Shown here piece by piece: positions 9,239 to 16,730 of a stretch of 23,396 nt of DNA. Position 1 is the first letter of the stretch. Every line of letters begins with the position of its first letter. The stretch lies in contig CAZBJH010000046.1 in NCBI GenBank assembly GCA_964492185.1, forward strand, positions 1 through 23,396, in the 5' to 3' direction. This DNA comes from JAFGSZ01 sp964492185 (GTDB lineage Bacteria > Bacteroidota > Bacteroidia > Bacteroidales > UBA10428). The notes beneath the pieces were generated by a model. The model searched no databases. It saw nothing but the letters and a program-made list of their open reading frames with translations, and was not told where the DNA came from. A program made the translations under genes and the position numbers.

Positions 9239-11677
9239 ATGAAATACCATCTTACATTTATTTTCATTTTAATACAATTTTTAAACTGCAGCATACCGGC
9301 ATCGGCTCAATCAAATACAACTTTGTGGTACAACAAACCTGCTGATTTTTTCGAAGAATCACTGGTTTTGGGCAACGGCAAAAACGGCGCTTCGGTTTTT
9401 GGAGGGATTCAATCCGATCAAATTTACCTGAACGATATCACTTTATGGGCAGGTGAGCCGGTTGATCCCTACATGAACCCCGATGCCCATAAGCATATAC
9501 CGGCTATTCGTGAGGCACTGGAACAGGAAAACTATCTTTTGGCCGAGAAACTTAACAAGAAAATACAGGGCAAATTTTCAGAATCTTATGCCCCCCTGGG
9601 AACTTTATTTATTGAATTTCAACATCAGGGAAATTATGAAAATTACTACCGGGAATTGGATATCAGCAGGGCTGTTGCAAAGGTTAACTATGATGCCGAA
9701 GGAGTTCATTTCACACGTGAATATTTTATTTCACATCCCGATAAAATAATGGTGGTGAAACTATCAGGGAGTAAAAAAGCTTCATTGAATATAAAGTTTA
9801 AATTTCAGAGCTTGTTGAAATATTCGAGTACATCTCAGGATAATACTTTACAAATAAGCGGATATGCTCCATATCATGCCATACCCAGCTATTGGTGGGG
9901 TGATGATCCCGTCCGTTTTGATGAAAACCGTGGGACCAGATTCTCTTCTTATTTCAAAGTAAAGAATAAAGGCGGAAAAGTTGTAGTTTCCGATTCTACC
10001 ATTGAAGTGAGCAATGCCACAGAAGTGATATTGTTGGTTTCTATGGCCACCAGTTTTAATGGTTACGACAAAGACCCGGCAAAAAACGGCCTTGACAATA
10101 ATGCCATTGCCATCCAACAACTGGTCAACGCTTATTCAAAAAGTTATTCGAAACTGTTGGAAGACCATATCAAAGATTACCAGTCATTTTTTAACAGGGT
10201 AAGCCTTGATTTAAATGAAAATAAGGTTCCTGATTTACCAACTGATGAACGTTTAAAAAAATATACGAAGGGCGTTGATGATAAAAACCTGGAAATTCTT
10301 TATTTCCAGTATGGACGGTATTTACTCATCTCCAGTTCAAGGACCGAAGGAGTGCCGGCAAACCTTCAGGGAATATGGAATCCCTATATCCGGCCACCAT
10401 GGAGCAGTAATTATACAATGAACATAAATGTAGAAGAAAATTACTGGTTGGCTGAATGTGCTAATCTCTCAGAAATGCACATGCCATTCCTCAAATTTAT
10501 TGGTAACCTTGCAGAAACCGGAAAAGTTACAGCTAAGACATTCTATGGCGTTGACAAAGGATGGGCTGCATGCCACAATTCTGATATCTGGGCTATGAGC
10601 AACCCCGTTGGTGATTATGGAAAAGGTGAACCGATGTGGGCTTGCTGGAATATGAGCGGAACCTGGGTAGTAACTCACCTTTGGGACCATTATTTATATA
10701 CCGGGGATGAGAATTTCCTAAAAGATTATGCCTATCCCTTAATGAAAGGTGCGGCAGAATTTTGTCTTGGCTGGCTTGTAGAAGATAAGCAAGGTTATCT
10801 TGTTACATCACCGTCAACGTCACCTGAGAATTCATATATCACGCCTGATGGTTTCAAAGGGGCAACGCTTTATGGAGCTACTTCAGACCTTGCCATGATC
10901 AGGGAATGTTTTAAGCAAGTCATTCAGGCTTCAGAAATTCTCGATGTAGATGCCGGGCTACGGGATAGTTTGGAAACTGCGATGAATCAATTATATCCCT
11001 ACCAAATTGGTAAGAAAGGAAATTTACAGGAATGGTATCATGACTGGGAAGATGCCGAACCACAACACCGGCATCAAACACATTTATACGGATTACATCC
11101 AGGCCATCAAATAACGCCTGAAAAAACACCGGAACTTGCAGACGCCTGCCGGAAAACCCTTGAAATTAAAGGTGATGAAACCACGGGATGGTCAAAAGGC
11201 TGGCGCATCAACCTTTGGGCAAGACTTTGGGATGGCAACCGCGCCTATAAGCTGCTTAGGGAACTGTTATCGTATGTTAAACCTGATGGAGCAGAAAATA
11301 TCAATTATGGTGGTGGTGGTGGTACCTATCCTAATCTATTCGATGCCCACCCCCCTTTCCAGATTGACGGAAATTTTGGAGGAGCCGCGGGTGTCATTGA
11401 AATGTTATTGCAATCTAACGGAAAAGAAATTCAACTTATGCCTGCATTACCTGATGCATGGCCTTCAGGAACAGTTAAAGGTATTTGTGCCCGGGGTGGT
11501 TTTGAAATTTCAATGAGTTGGAAAGATGGTTCGCTCACAGAAGTGGAAGTTTTATCCAAAGCAGGAAATAAGTGTACGCTGCACTGCAAAGGGGAAATGA
11601 ATACCTTTGATACAAAAAAAGGAAGTACCTATAAACTATATTCCACACTGGATATCAAGCAGGTAATTAAAAAATAA
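9239..11677 (+). CDS. GH95 alpha-L-fucosidase-type glycoside hydrolase
   Basis: Glycoside hydrolase family 95, an inverting enzyme family acting mainly on alpha-1,2-linked L-fucose (some members act on alpha-L-galactose). A signal peptide (residues 1-24, ending ASA before Q) is followed by an N-terminal beta domain (LWYNKPADFFEESLVLGNGKNGASVFGG, ITLWAGEP). The (alpha/alpha)6 barrel has NINVEENYWLAE with N395 and N397 at the positions of the catalytic asparagines, TSPSTSPENSY with E530 as probable general acid, and FQIDGNFGG with D710 as probable base partner. At 812 residues the length is typical. The usual MNYWPAE core reads ENYWLAE here, and the CHNSDIWAMSNPVGDYGKG loop differs from the common HHNTDIWR form. 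It is probably in an operon with the GH2 gene upstream. Fucose against galactose specificity cannot be settled from sequence. Confidence 0.9.
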   Translation: MKYHLTFIFILIQFLNCSIPASAQSNTTLWYNKPADFFEESLVLGNGKNGASVFGGIQSDQIYLNDITLWAGEPVDPYMNPDAHKHIPAIREALEQENYLLAEKLNKKIQGKFSESYAPLGTLFIEFQHQGNYENYYRELDISRAVAKVNYDAEGVHFTREYFISHPDKIMVVKLSGSKKASLNIKFKFQSLLKYSSTSQDNTLQISGYAPYHAIPSYWWGDDPVRFDENRGTRFSSYFKVKNKGGKVVVSDSTIEVSNATEVILLVSMATSFNGYDKDPAKNGLDNNAIAIQQLVNAYSKSYSKLLEDHIKDYQSFFNRVSLDLNENKVPDLPTDERLKKYTKGVDDKNLEILYFQYGRYLLISSSRTEGVPANLQGIWNPYIRPPWSSNYTMNINVEENYWLAECANLSEMHMPFLKFIGNLAETGKVTAKTFYGVDKGWAACHNSDIWAMSNPVGDYGKGEPMWACWNMSGTWVVTHLWDHYLYTGDENFLKDYAYPLMKGAAEFCLGWLVEDKQGYLVTSPSTSPENSYITPDGFKGATLYGATSDLAMIRECFKQVIQASEILDVDAGLRDSLETAMNQLYPYQIGKKGNLQEWYHDWEDAEPQHRHQTHLYGLHPGHQITPEKTPELADACRKTLEIKGDETTGWSKGWRINLWARLWDGNRAYKLLRELLSYVKPDGAENINYGGGGGTYPNLFDAHPPFQIDGNFGGAAGVIEMLLQSNGKEIQLMPALPDAWPSGTVKGICARGGFEISMSWKDGSLTEVEVLSKAGNKCTLHCKGEMNTFDTKKGSTYKLYSTLDIKQVIKK

Positions 11678-11701
11678 ACAAATAGGGAAACACAATCTAA
11701 C

Positions 11702-11868
11702 TAGTGTCTGTCCATAAAGTCCCATTTGCCGCGTTACACTTGTCCGAAAATTGCTCATTCACGACAAGTAAACTCCGCGTTTCCGGACTGCACGAGCCTT
11801 GCAAATGGAACTTTCTGAACAGACACGTGACCAGTTAAACATTCTGTCAACTTTATAGACGGACACTA
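11702..11868 (+). repeat. 167-bp inverted-repeat (MITE-like) element, copy 2
   Basis: Same element as 5356-5522 in the opposite orientation, 13 of 167 bases different. The ends are TAGTGTCTGTCCATAAAGT and ACTTTATAGACGGACACTA, inverse of each other with two mismatches. An internal inverted arm at 11801-11826 pairs with 11704-11729, giving a nested 125-bp palindromic core plus a 42-bp tail that ends in a third arm. It sits exactly between the convergent plus- and minus-strand arms of the locus. Confidence 0.75.
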
Positions 11869-11888
11869 ACAAACTTATTTTCAATCTT

Positions 11889-12110
11889 TCATAAGAGCAC
11901 AAAATTTACGGGTCTTGTAATATGAACGAGTGTAAAAAACGATACAGTTGAAAACAAATCCTTTTGTCTCCAAATCGTCAATATTGTCAAGGCGGCAAGA
12001 ATTAAAGAAAAAATAACATAAGTACTAAAGTCCATGCCAATTATCGGCATAATAAAAACTGGAAATATCGAAATTAAAAGTATTGTAATCCTTAAGATAC
12101 TGTTTTTCAT
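11889..12110 (-). CDS. Small hypothetical membrane protein
   Basis: A 73-residue frame beginning MKNSILRITILLISIF. It shows two hydrophobic segments (about residues 6-24 and 28-46) followed by a basic, polar turn (WRQKD) and a short tail. I do not recognise the family. The stop lies 21 bases from the end of the 167-bp element, so the 3' end may have been rearranged. A candidate promoter (TAAATTTG box) lies about 80 bases upstream, which slightly favours a real gene. It is unrelated in kind to its carbohydrate-enzyme neighbours. It could be a chance frame in AT-rich DNA. Confidence 0.35.
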   Translation of the reverse strand: MKNSILRITILLISIFPVFIMPIIGMDFSTYVIFSLILAALTILTIWRQKDLFSTVSFFTLVHITRPVNFVLL

Positions 12111-12190
12111 CTAGTTGTCAATGTTTGTAGTGTGCTGTAGTATGGATACCTGAACGGTTTGCTGTAAGCTCTCGAAATAGATCAAATATG

Positions 12191-12220
12191 CAAATTTATT
12201 TCAAATCAGCAATCAGCAAG
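12191..12220 (-). promoter_or_regulatory. Candidate Bacteroidota sigma-ABfr promoter
   Basis: Reading on the minus strand, CTTG (12220-12217) is followed after 18 bases by TAAATTTG (12198-12191). The second box is a full match to the TAnnTTTG consensus and the first is three of four to TTTG. It points toward the small membrane-protein frame at 12110. The rest of the 12111-12381 spacer shows nothing else that I can name. Confidence 0.3.
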
Positions 12221-12381
12221 TATGAATTTTTCTGAGGATCATGAAGTTTATTATTGATATTGTATGTTTATGTTTTTTCCTTTGTAACCGTTTAGTTAAC
12301 TATTATTGTTTTACAAATACGAATAAAATTGATTGAGAAAGTCCAACCACCTTACCAATTGGATAGAAATCTTTAACGCGC

Positions 12382-14850
12382 TTATTCTACAACAATATCA
12401 ATTTCACCGGTAATAAGCCCGCCAGCATCTACTCTTAGAGTAATTATTCCTGTCTCATTTTCTTTTAAAGGTCGGAGAATTACCAGAGCCTGACCTTGAT
12501 AAGTCTTACAAACGGGACTATTAAAACTATCCATATCGTACGGACAGGCATTTCCTGAGCCAGCTATTTCACCGACACCTGACACTGTGAATGTAATGGG
12601 GATATCTGCATCGGGAATTCGACTACCAAAAGCATCTGTTATTTCAACTTTTATATACGATAAGTCATTTCTATCAGCTTTAATCTTTGATCTGTCTGCT
12701 GTAAGTTTTATTTTCACTGGCGCACCTGTTGTTTTCAATTCTTTCGAATCTATTTCTATTCCATTATTCAAAGCAATCGCCTTTAAAACGCCAGGTTCAT
12801 AAGGCACTTTAAAACTTGCAATTAGCTTTGATGTGTCTGAGAGGATTTTCTGATCCATAATTTCACCATTTAACTCGAGCCTGATTTCAGGATAACTGGT
12901 GAAAACTCTTACATCCATTATCTCACCTTCATTTCCTTCCCAATTCCAACTCTGAAATTCATCAGGCCATCCCCAATAACTTACCATTTCTCTTTTATCC
13001 GCGGGGACTGGGGAGTGGACAACTATTTCCAGGTTACTGTTATTCCAAACCACATCTCTGTATAGCATTGGCGGTTTTTTGAATCCACAAAGGTCTATAT
13101 CTCCGCAAAATGAATTAAACCAAGTTGGCAATGATGTGTTTCTTGAGAAACCACCATAACCTCCTATTCCAGTACTGGCAGTGTCAATAAGTTGTGAATT
13201 ACCAAGTCTGGCTTCTCCAAGGTAATCCATTGCAGTCCAGACGAAATCGCCAATTACCCATGAATTTTTCTCTACCTGTTGCCAGTAATCATAAGATTCC
13301 TTAGAGAAGGATTCTGTCCCCATCATAATTCTTTCCGGGAATAATTCATGATCTGACTCATATTTATCCCTTCGATAGTTATAACCGCCCACATCTAAAT
13401 CGGCAAATGCCGGTGCAAGAGTTTCCCACTTCTGATCTGGTCTATCCCAAAATTCACATATTCCTTCTGTCACAGGACGTGTCGGATCTAGTCTCTTGAC
13501 TTCATTAACCAACCTTTTCCGAATAGCTAAACCAAGCGAGTCAGCACGTTCGGGAATTTCATTTCCCACACTCCAAAAGATAACTGAAGGATGGTTTCTG
13601 TCCCGTAAAATCATCGATTCCAAATCTTTTTGCCACCAATCTTCAAAGTAAAGATGATAATCTTCCGGATTCTTTGGTCTTTTCCACATATCGAAAGCCT
13701 CATCAATTACAATAATACCAATTCGGTCACAAGCATCGAGAAACTGTTTTGAAGGAGGATTGTGAGCGGTTCTTACAGCATTGAAACCGTACACCTTCAT
13801 TAATTCAACTTTTCGCTCTTCTGCCCGATCGATGGTGGCTGCTCCAAAAAAACCATTATCATGATGCAAGCAACCACCTTTTAAAAGAACATTTTTCCCG
13901 TTAAGTGTAAATCCGGTTTTTGCATCAAAATGAATAGTCCGGATACCAAATGTTGTACTTGATACATCCGTTATATTACCATTGGAAATAACTTCTATTT
14001 CGGCTGAACAAAGATTTGGCGATTCAAGTGACCATAAAATCGGGTTGGGAACGGTAATATTTTGAACAAATTCACTGATTCCCCGGGATAATATTTTTGT
14101 TTGCGTTTCTACACTTTTTATAATCTTTCCATTGGGATCAAGAATTTTAGTCACAAGCTTCACTTTTGAATTTCCTTTTAATGTTTTTTCTACAGCAGAC
14201 TCGATCTTTAGTTTAGCTTCATCATCGGAAATGTTTTCGGTGATTACAAAAACACTGTTTTCAGCAACATGAACCGGTTGTTTTTTAGTTATCCAAACAT
14301 GCCTGTAAATGCCTGATCCGCTGTACCAGCGCGAGTTTCTGCCATCGTTTTTTACCTGGACAGCCAAAACGTTGTCTTTCCCTGCCGAATTCAAATAATC
14401 GGTTAAATCATAGGAGAATGCAGTGTATCCATAAGGATGATTCCCCAGGTATTTTCCATTTATCCATAAGTCGGCATTCATATAAACCCCGTCAAATAGA
14501 ATTTTTATGATTTTCCCTTCATCTCCTTCATCCAAAGCAAAATGTTTTCTATACCATCCTGTACCGCCAACTGCATATCCGGTCGCTCTTTTTCCTTGAC
14601 TTTCACTTGAAAAAGGGCCAATTTGAGTTTCATTATTTTCTCCAGGAAGATCCATAATGCTCCAGTCATGTGGTAAATCAATATCTCTCCACCCTTCATC
14701 TTTAAATGAACTTTTCTCAGCACTTTTTATGTTTCCAGAGTAAAATTTCCAATCATCATCAAAAAGTAATTCAGAACGAGGAACCTGAGCAAGCCCCTGT
14801 ATACTAAGACCAATAATTAAAAATGTAGTTAATAAAATTTTGTAATTCAT
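12382..14850 (-). CDS. GH2 glycoside hydrolase (beta-galactosidase-like, DUF4982 type)
   Basis: Second GH2 enzyme, 822 residues, of the shorter Bacteroidota type rather than LacZ type. The signal peptide ends at GLA before Q22. An N-terminal sugar-binding domain (DLPHDWSIMDLPG, GGTGWYRKHF, GVYMNADLWINGKYLGNHPYG) leads to an Ig-like domain and a TIM barrel: RTAHNPPSKQFLDACDRIG, FWSVGNEIPER with E431 as acid/base and MMGTESFS with E513 as nucleophile. C-terminal beta domains follow: a DUF4982-like segment (SYWGWPDEFQSWNW) and a last Ig-like module from about residue 720. Family members are beta-galactosidases, beta-glucuronidases or related enzymes, so the substrate is open. It is the last gene of the sigma-fecR-susC-susD arm. 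A terminator-like hairpin separates it from susD with only about 20 bases left before its start, leaving no evident room for its own promoter. Confidence 0.9.
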   Translation of the reverse strand: MNYKILLTTFLIIGLSIQGLAQVPRSELLFDDDWKFYSGNIKSAEKSSFKDEGWRDIDLPHDWSIMDLPGENNETQIGPFSSESQGKRATGYAVGGTGWYRKHFALDEGDEGKIIKILFDGVYMNADLWINGKYLGNHPYGYTAFSYDLTDYLNSAGKDNVLAVQVKNDGRNSRWYSGSGIYRHVWITKKQPVHVAENSVFVITENISDDEAKLKIESAVEKTLKGNSKVKLVTKILDPNGKIIKSVETQTKILSRGISEFVQNITVPNPILWSLESPNLCSAEIEVISNGNITDVSSTTFGIRTIHFDAKTGFTLNGKNVLLKGGCLHHDNGFFGAATIDRAEERKVELMKVYGFNAVRTAHNPPSKQFLDACDRIGIIVIDEAFDMWKRPKNPEDYHLYFEDWWQKDLESMILRDRNHPSVIFWSVGNEIPERADSLGLAIRKRLVNEVKRLDPTRPVTEGICEFWDRPDQKWETLAPAFADLDVGGYNYRRDKYESDHELFPERIMMGTESFSKESYDYWQQVEKNSWVIGDFVWTAMDYLGEARLGNSQLIDTASTGIGGYGGFSRNTSLPTWFNSFCGDIDLCGFKKPPMLYRDVVWNNSNLEIVVHSPVPADKREMVSYWGWPDEFQSWNWEGNEGEIMDVRVFTSYPEIRLELNGEIMDQKILSDTSKLIASFKVPYEPGVLKAIALNNGIEIDSKELKTTGAPVKIKLTADRSKIKADRNDLSYIKVEITDAFGSRIPDADIPITFTVSGVGEIAGSGNACPYDMDSFNSPVCKTYQGQALVILRPLKENETGIITLRVDAGGLITGEIDIVVE

Positions 14851-14871
14851 TTATATTTAAAACTATAAGAT

Positions 14872-14935
14872 AAAAAAGAGGCCATTTTAAAAAACAAACT
14901 TTCCTTATATAATATGAAGTTTTTAAAATGGTCTC
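14872..14935 (-). terminator. Terminator-like hairpin between susD and the GH2 gene
   Basis: On the minus strand GAGACCATTTTAAAAAC (from 14935) pairs with GTTTTTTAAAATGGCCTC (to 14878), a stem of about 16 pairs with one mismatch, and is followed directly by six Ts (14877-14872). This is the form of an intrinsic terminator for the susC-susD transcript. Because the GH2 start is at 14850, it probably works as a partial terminator or attenuator, or as an mRNA 3'-end protector, inside the operon. Confidence 0.7.
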
Positions 14936-14961
14936 TTTAAAATATCATTTTTAAGTTAGTG

Positions 14962-16710
14962 TTACTTCGTATTCCCCGTAAAATCACCGTTTTGAATGAT
15001 TTCCGGATTTTTATCCAGCTCTTCCTGCGGAATTGGGAAAAACCAACTGAAATCTGTATCAAGATTAAAAACTCTTTTTTCTGCATACTCAGCATATGAA
15101 AATTCCCGGGAAATTACTATTTTCCTTTGGGTCTCATCTGTTTTTACCGAACCATCGCTGTTCAATTCATACGTATAGCTGATGTTTACAACATGTGGTG
15201 TTGCAAACCTTGATTCGTCTCTCCAACGCAGGCAGTCGAAATAATATAAATGTTCAAAACTTAATTCGACCCTACGTTCTTTCCTGATTTTAGAACGCAT
15301 TTCATCCTGTGACAAGCCTGTAGGAAGTCCAGGTAGTCCTGCCCGATTCCGAACTTCATTGATTGCCTCGTATATAGAGTTGTCAGGTCCATTAGCTTCA
15401 TTTTTTGCCTCTGCATATCCCAATAATACCTCTGCATATCGCATAACAATAACATTGGTTCCTTTTGAAGGGATAGAAGCAGCAGCATCATATTTCAGCT
15501 CCCCTCTTGCATCAATATATTTACAAAGATAATATCCGGTCTGTGTAACATCATTATTTTTTTCTACATCAATGCCTTTTACTAAATTTTCATCTCCATC
15601 AAAGCCGCTACCTGTTTCCAAACGTTTTCCAAAATAAACGCCCTGATCATATTGAATTGTAGCATAGAAACGTTTATCCCTGTTTGCATATGGATCGGAT
15701 GGATTGTAATATTCAGAACTTGGATCGTCCCAGGATTTTCCGTCAAGGAGTTCAAATTGATCTACAAGATCTTGTGTAGGATTGCCTGCCCCCCATCCGT
15801 TTTGAGATCCGGGAAGACATTGATTATTTCCATGATAAAGTAACTCCGGATATATAAACTGAACATCCGTTATTACTTCCTGATTGTTCTCGTTTTCCTG
15901 GAAAAACATTGTTTGATAATCAGGAAAAAGGTCATAAGGGCGCTCGGGATCATCAATAATTGATTGATATGTGGCCGCTGCATCAGACCATCGTTCGCCA
16001 TAAAGCTGAATTCTACCTTTCAGCGCTTTTGCAGCGCCACTAGTTGCCCTTCCCACATCTTCGCCTGTCCATATTTTAGGCAAAACAGCGGCAGCATCAT
16101 CCAAATCATTGATCATAAAATCAACACAATCATTGTATGTATCACGCGGAAGATTTACCTCATCTTTTAATCCCAGCGGAGTGTCAACAATAATTACACC
16201 TCCAAAATAATTGGTTAACATATGATAGAGATATGCGCGAACAAATTTAGCTTCGCCCAACAATTGTTCAAGTCTCTCGTTCTTATTTTCAGTAGCAGTC
16301 AGGTTCTTGATAGCATTGTTGCAATCTCTTATTTCTCTGTAATATAACTCCCATTTAGAAGAGACAAACCAGGGAGCAGCATGCATTATTGCACAATCCA
16401 TTGTCCAGCCTCTCATTCCATTATTAGCATCTTCTGCTGTCCACCCGATCTGTGTATATTTACGTGAATTCTCTGATCCAGAACCAACACCGTTAATTGC
16501 ATTATTCGTGAAAGCCTCCCAATTATGATACGAATCATCAGGAGTTAAATATTTATACAATTGATTAATTGCTGTCACTGCCAGATTCGGGTCTTTCCAA
16601 AAATCGGCATCAGAATACTGATCCAGCGGTTTCTTATCAAGTATATCTTCACTACATCCAACAAAAGCAAACAAAATTGCTGTGATAACTATATATTGTA
16701 TTTTTTTCAT
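14962..16710 (-). CDS. susD: SusD/RagB-type glycan-binding lipoprotein
   Basis: Surface lipoprotein that forms the lid of the SusC channel and captures oligosaccharides. The N-terminus MKKIQYIVITAILFAFVGC has a lipobox ending at C19, followed by SEDILD, an acidic start typical of surface-exported Bacteroidota lipoproteins. The SusD signatures seen are DKKPLDQYSDADFW, the tetratricopeptide-like region with AEAKFVRAYLYHMLTNYFGG-type spacing (GEAKFVRAYLY), and the C-terminal EVRNRAGLPGLP...RKERRVELSFEHLYYFDCLRW block, ending in WFFPIPQEELDKNP. The start at 16710 is preferred over an in-frame one at 16791. It has a strong GGGAGG site, gives a clean signal peptide, and avoids overlapping the end of susC. 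It is 582 residues long, 20 bases after the susC stop, and translated as its operon partner. Confidence 0.96.
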   Translation of the reverse strand: MKKIQYIVITAILFAFVGCSEDILDKKPLDQYSDADFWKDPNLAVTAINQLYKYLTPDDSYHNWEAFTNNAINGVGSGSENSRKYTQIGWTAEDANNGMRGWTMDCAIMHAAPWFVSSKWELYYREIRDCNNAIKNLTATENKNERLEQLLGEAKFVRAYLYHMLTNYFGGVIIVDTPLGLKDEVNLPRDTYNDCVDFMINDLDDAAAVLPKIWTGEDVGRATSGAAKALKGRIQLYGERWSDAAATYQSIIDDPERPYDLFPDYQTMFFQENENNQEVITDVQFIYPELLYHGNNQCLPGSQNGWGAGNPTQDLVDQFELLDGKSWDDPSSEYYNPSDPYANRDKRFYATIQYDQGVYFGKRLETGSGFDGDENLVKGIDVEKNNDVTQTGYYLCKYIDARGELKYDAAASIPSKGTNVIVMRYAEVLLGYAEAKNEANGPDNSIYEAINEVRNRAGLPGLPTGLSQDEMRSKIRKERRVELSFEHLYYFDCLRWRDESRFATPHVVNISYTYELNSDGSVKTDETQRKIVISREFSYAEYAEKRVFNLDTDFSWFFPIPQEELDKNPEIIQNGDFTGNTK

Positions 16711-16717
16711 TTTTAAT

Positions 16718-16724
16718 TCCTCCC
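16718..16724 (-). promoter_or_regulatory. Ribosome binding site of susD
   Basis: GGGAGGA on the minus strand, eight bases ahead of the ATG at 16710. This is an unusually strong Shine-Dalgarno match for this kind of genome and decides the susD start against the longer frame. Confidence 0.75.
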
Positions 16725-16730
16725 TATATT

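Noticed and set aside
14505..14723. Minus-strand small frame within the GH2 N-terminal region
   Set aside because: Out-of-frame shadow of a well-supported GH2 domain.
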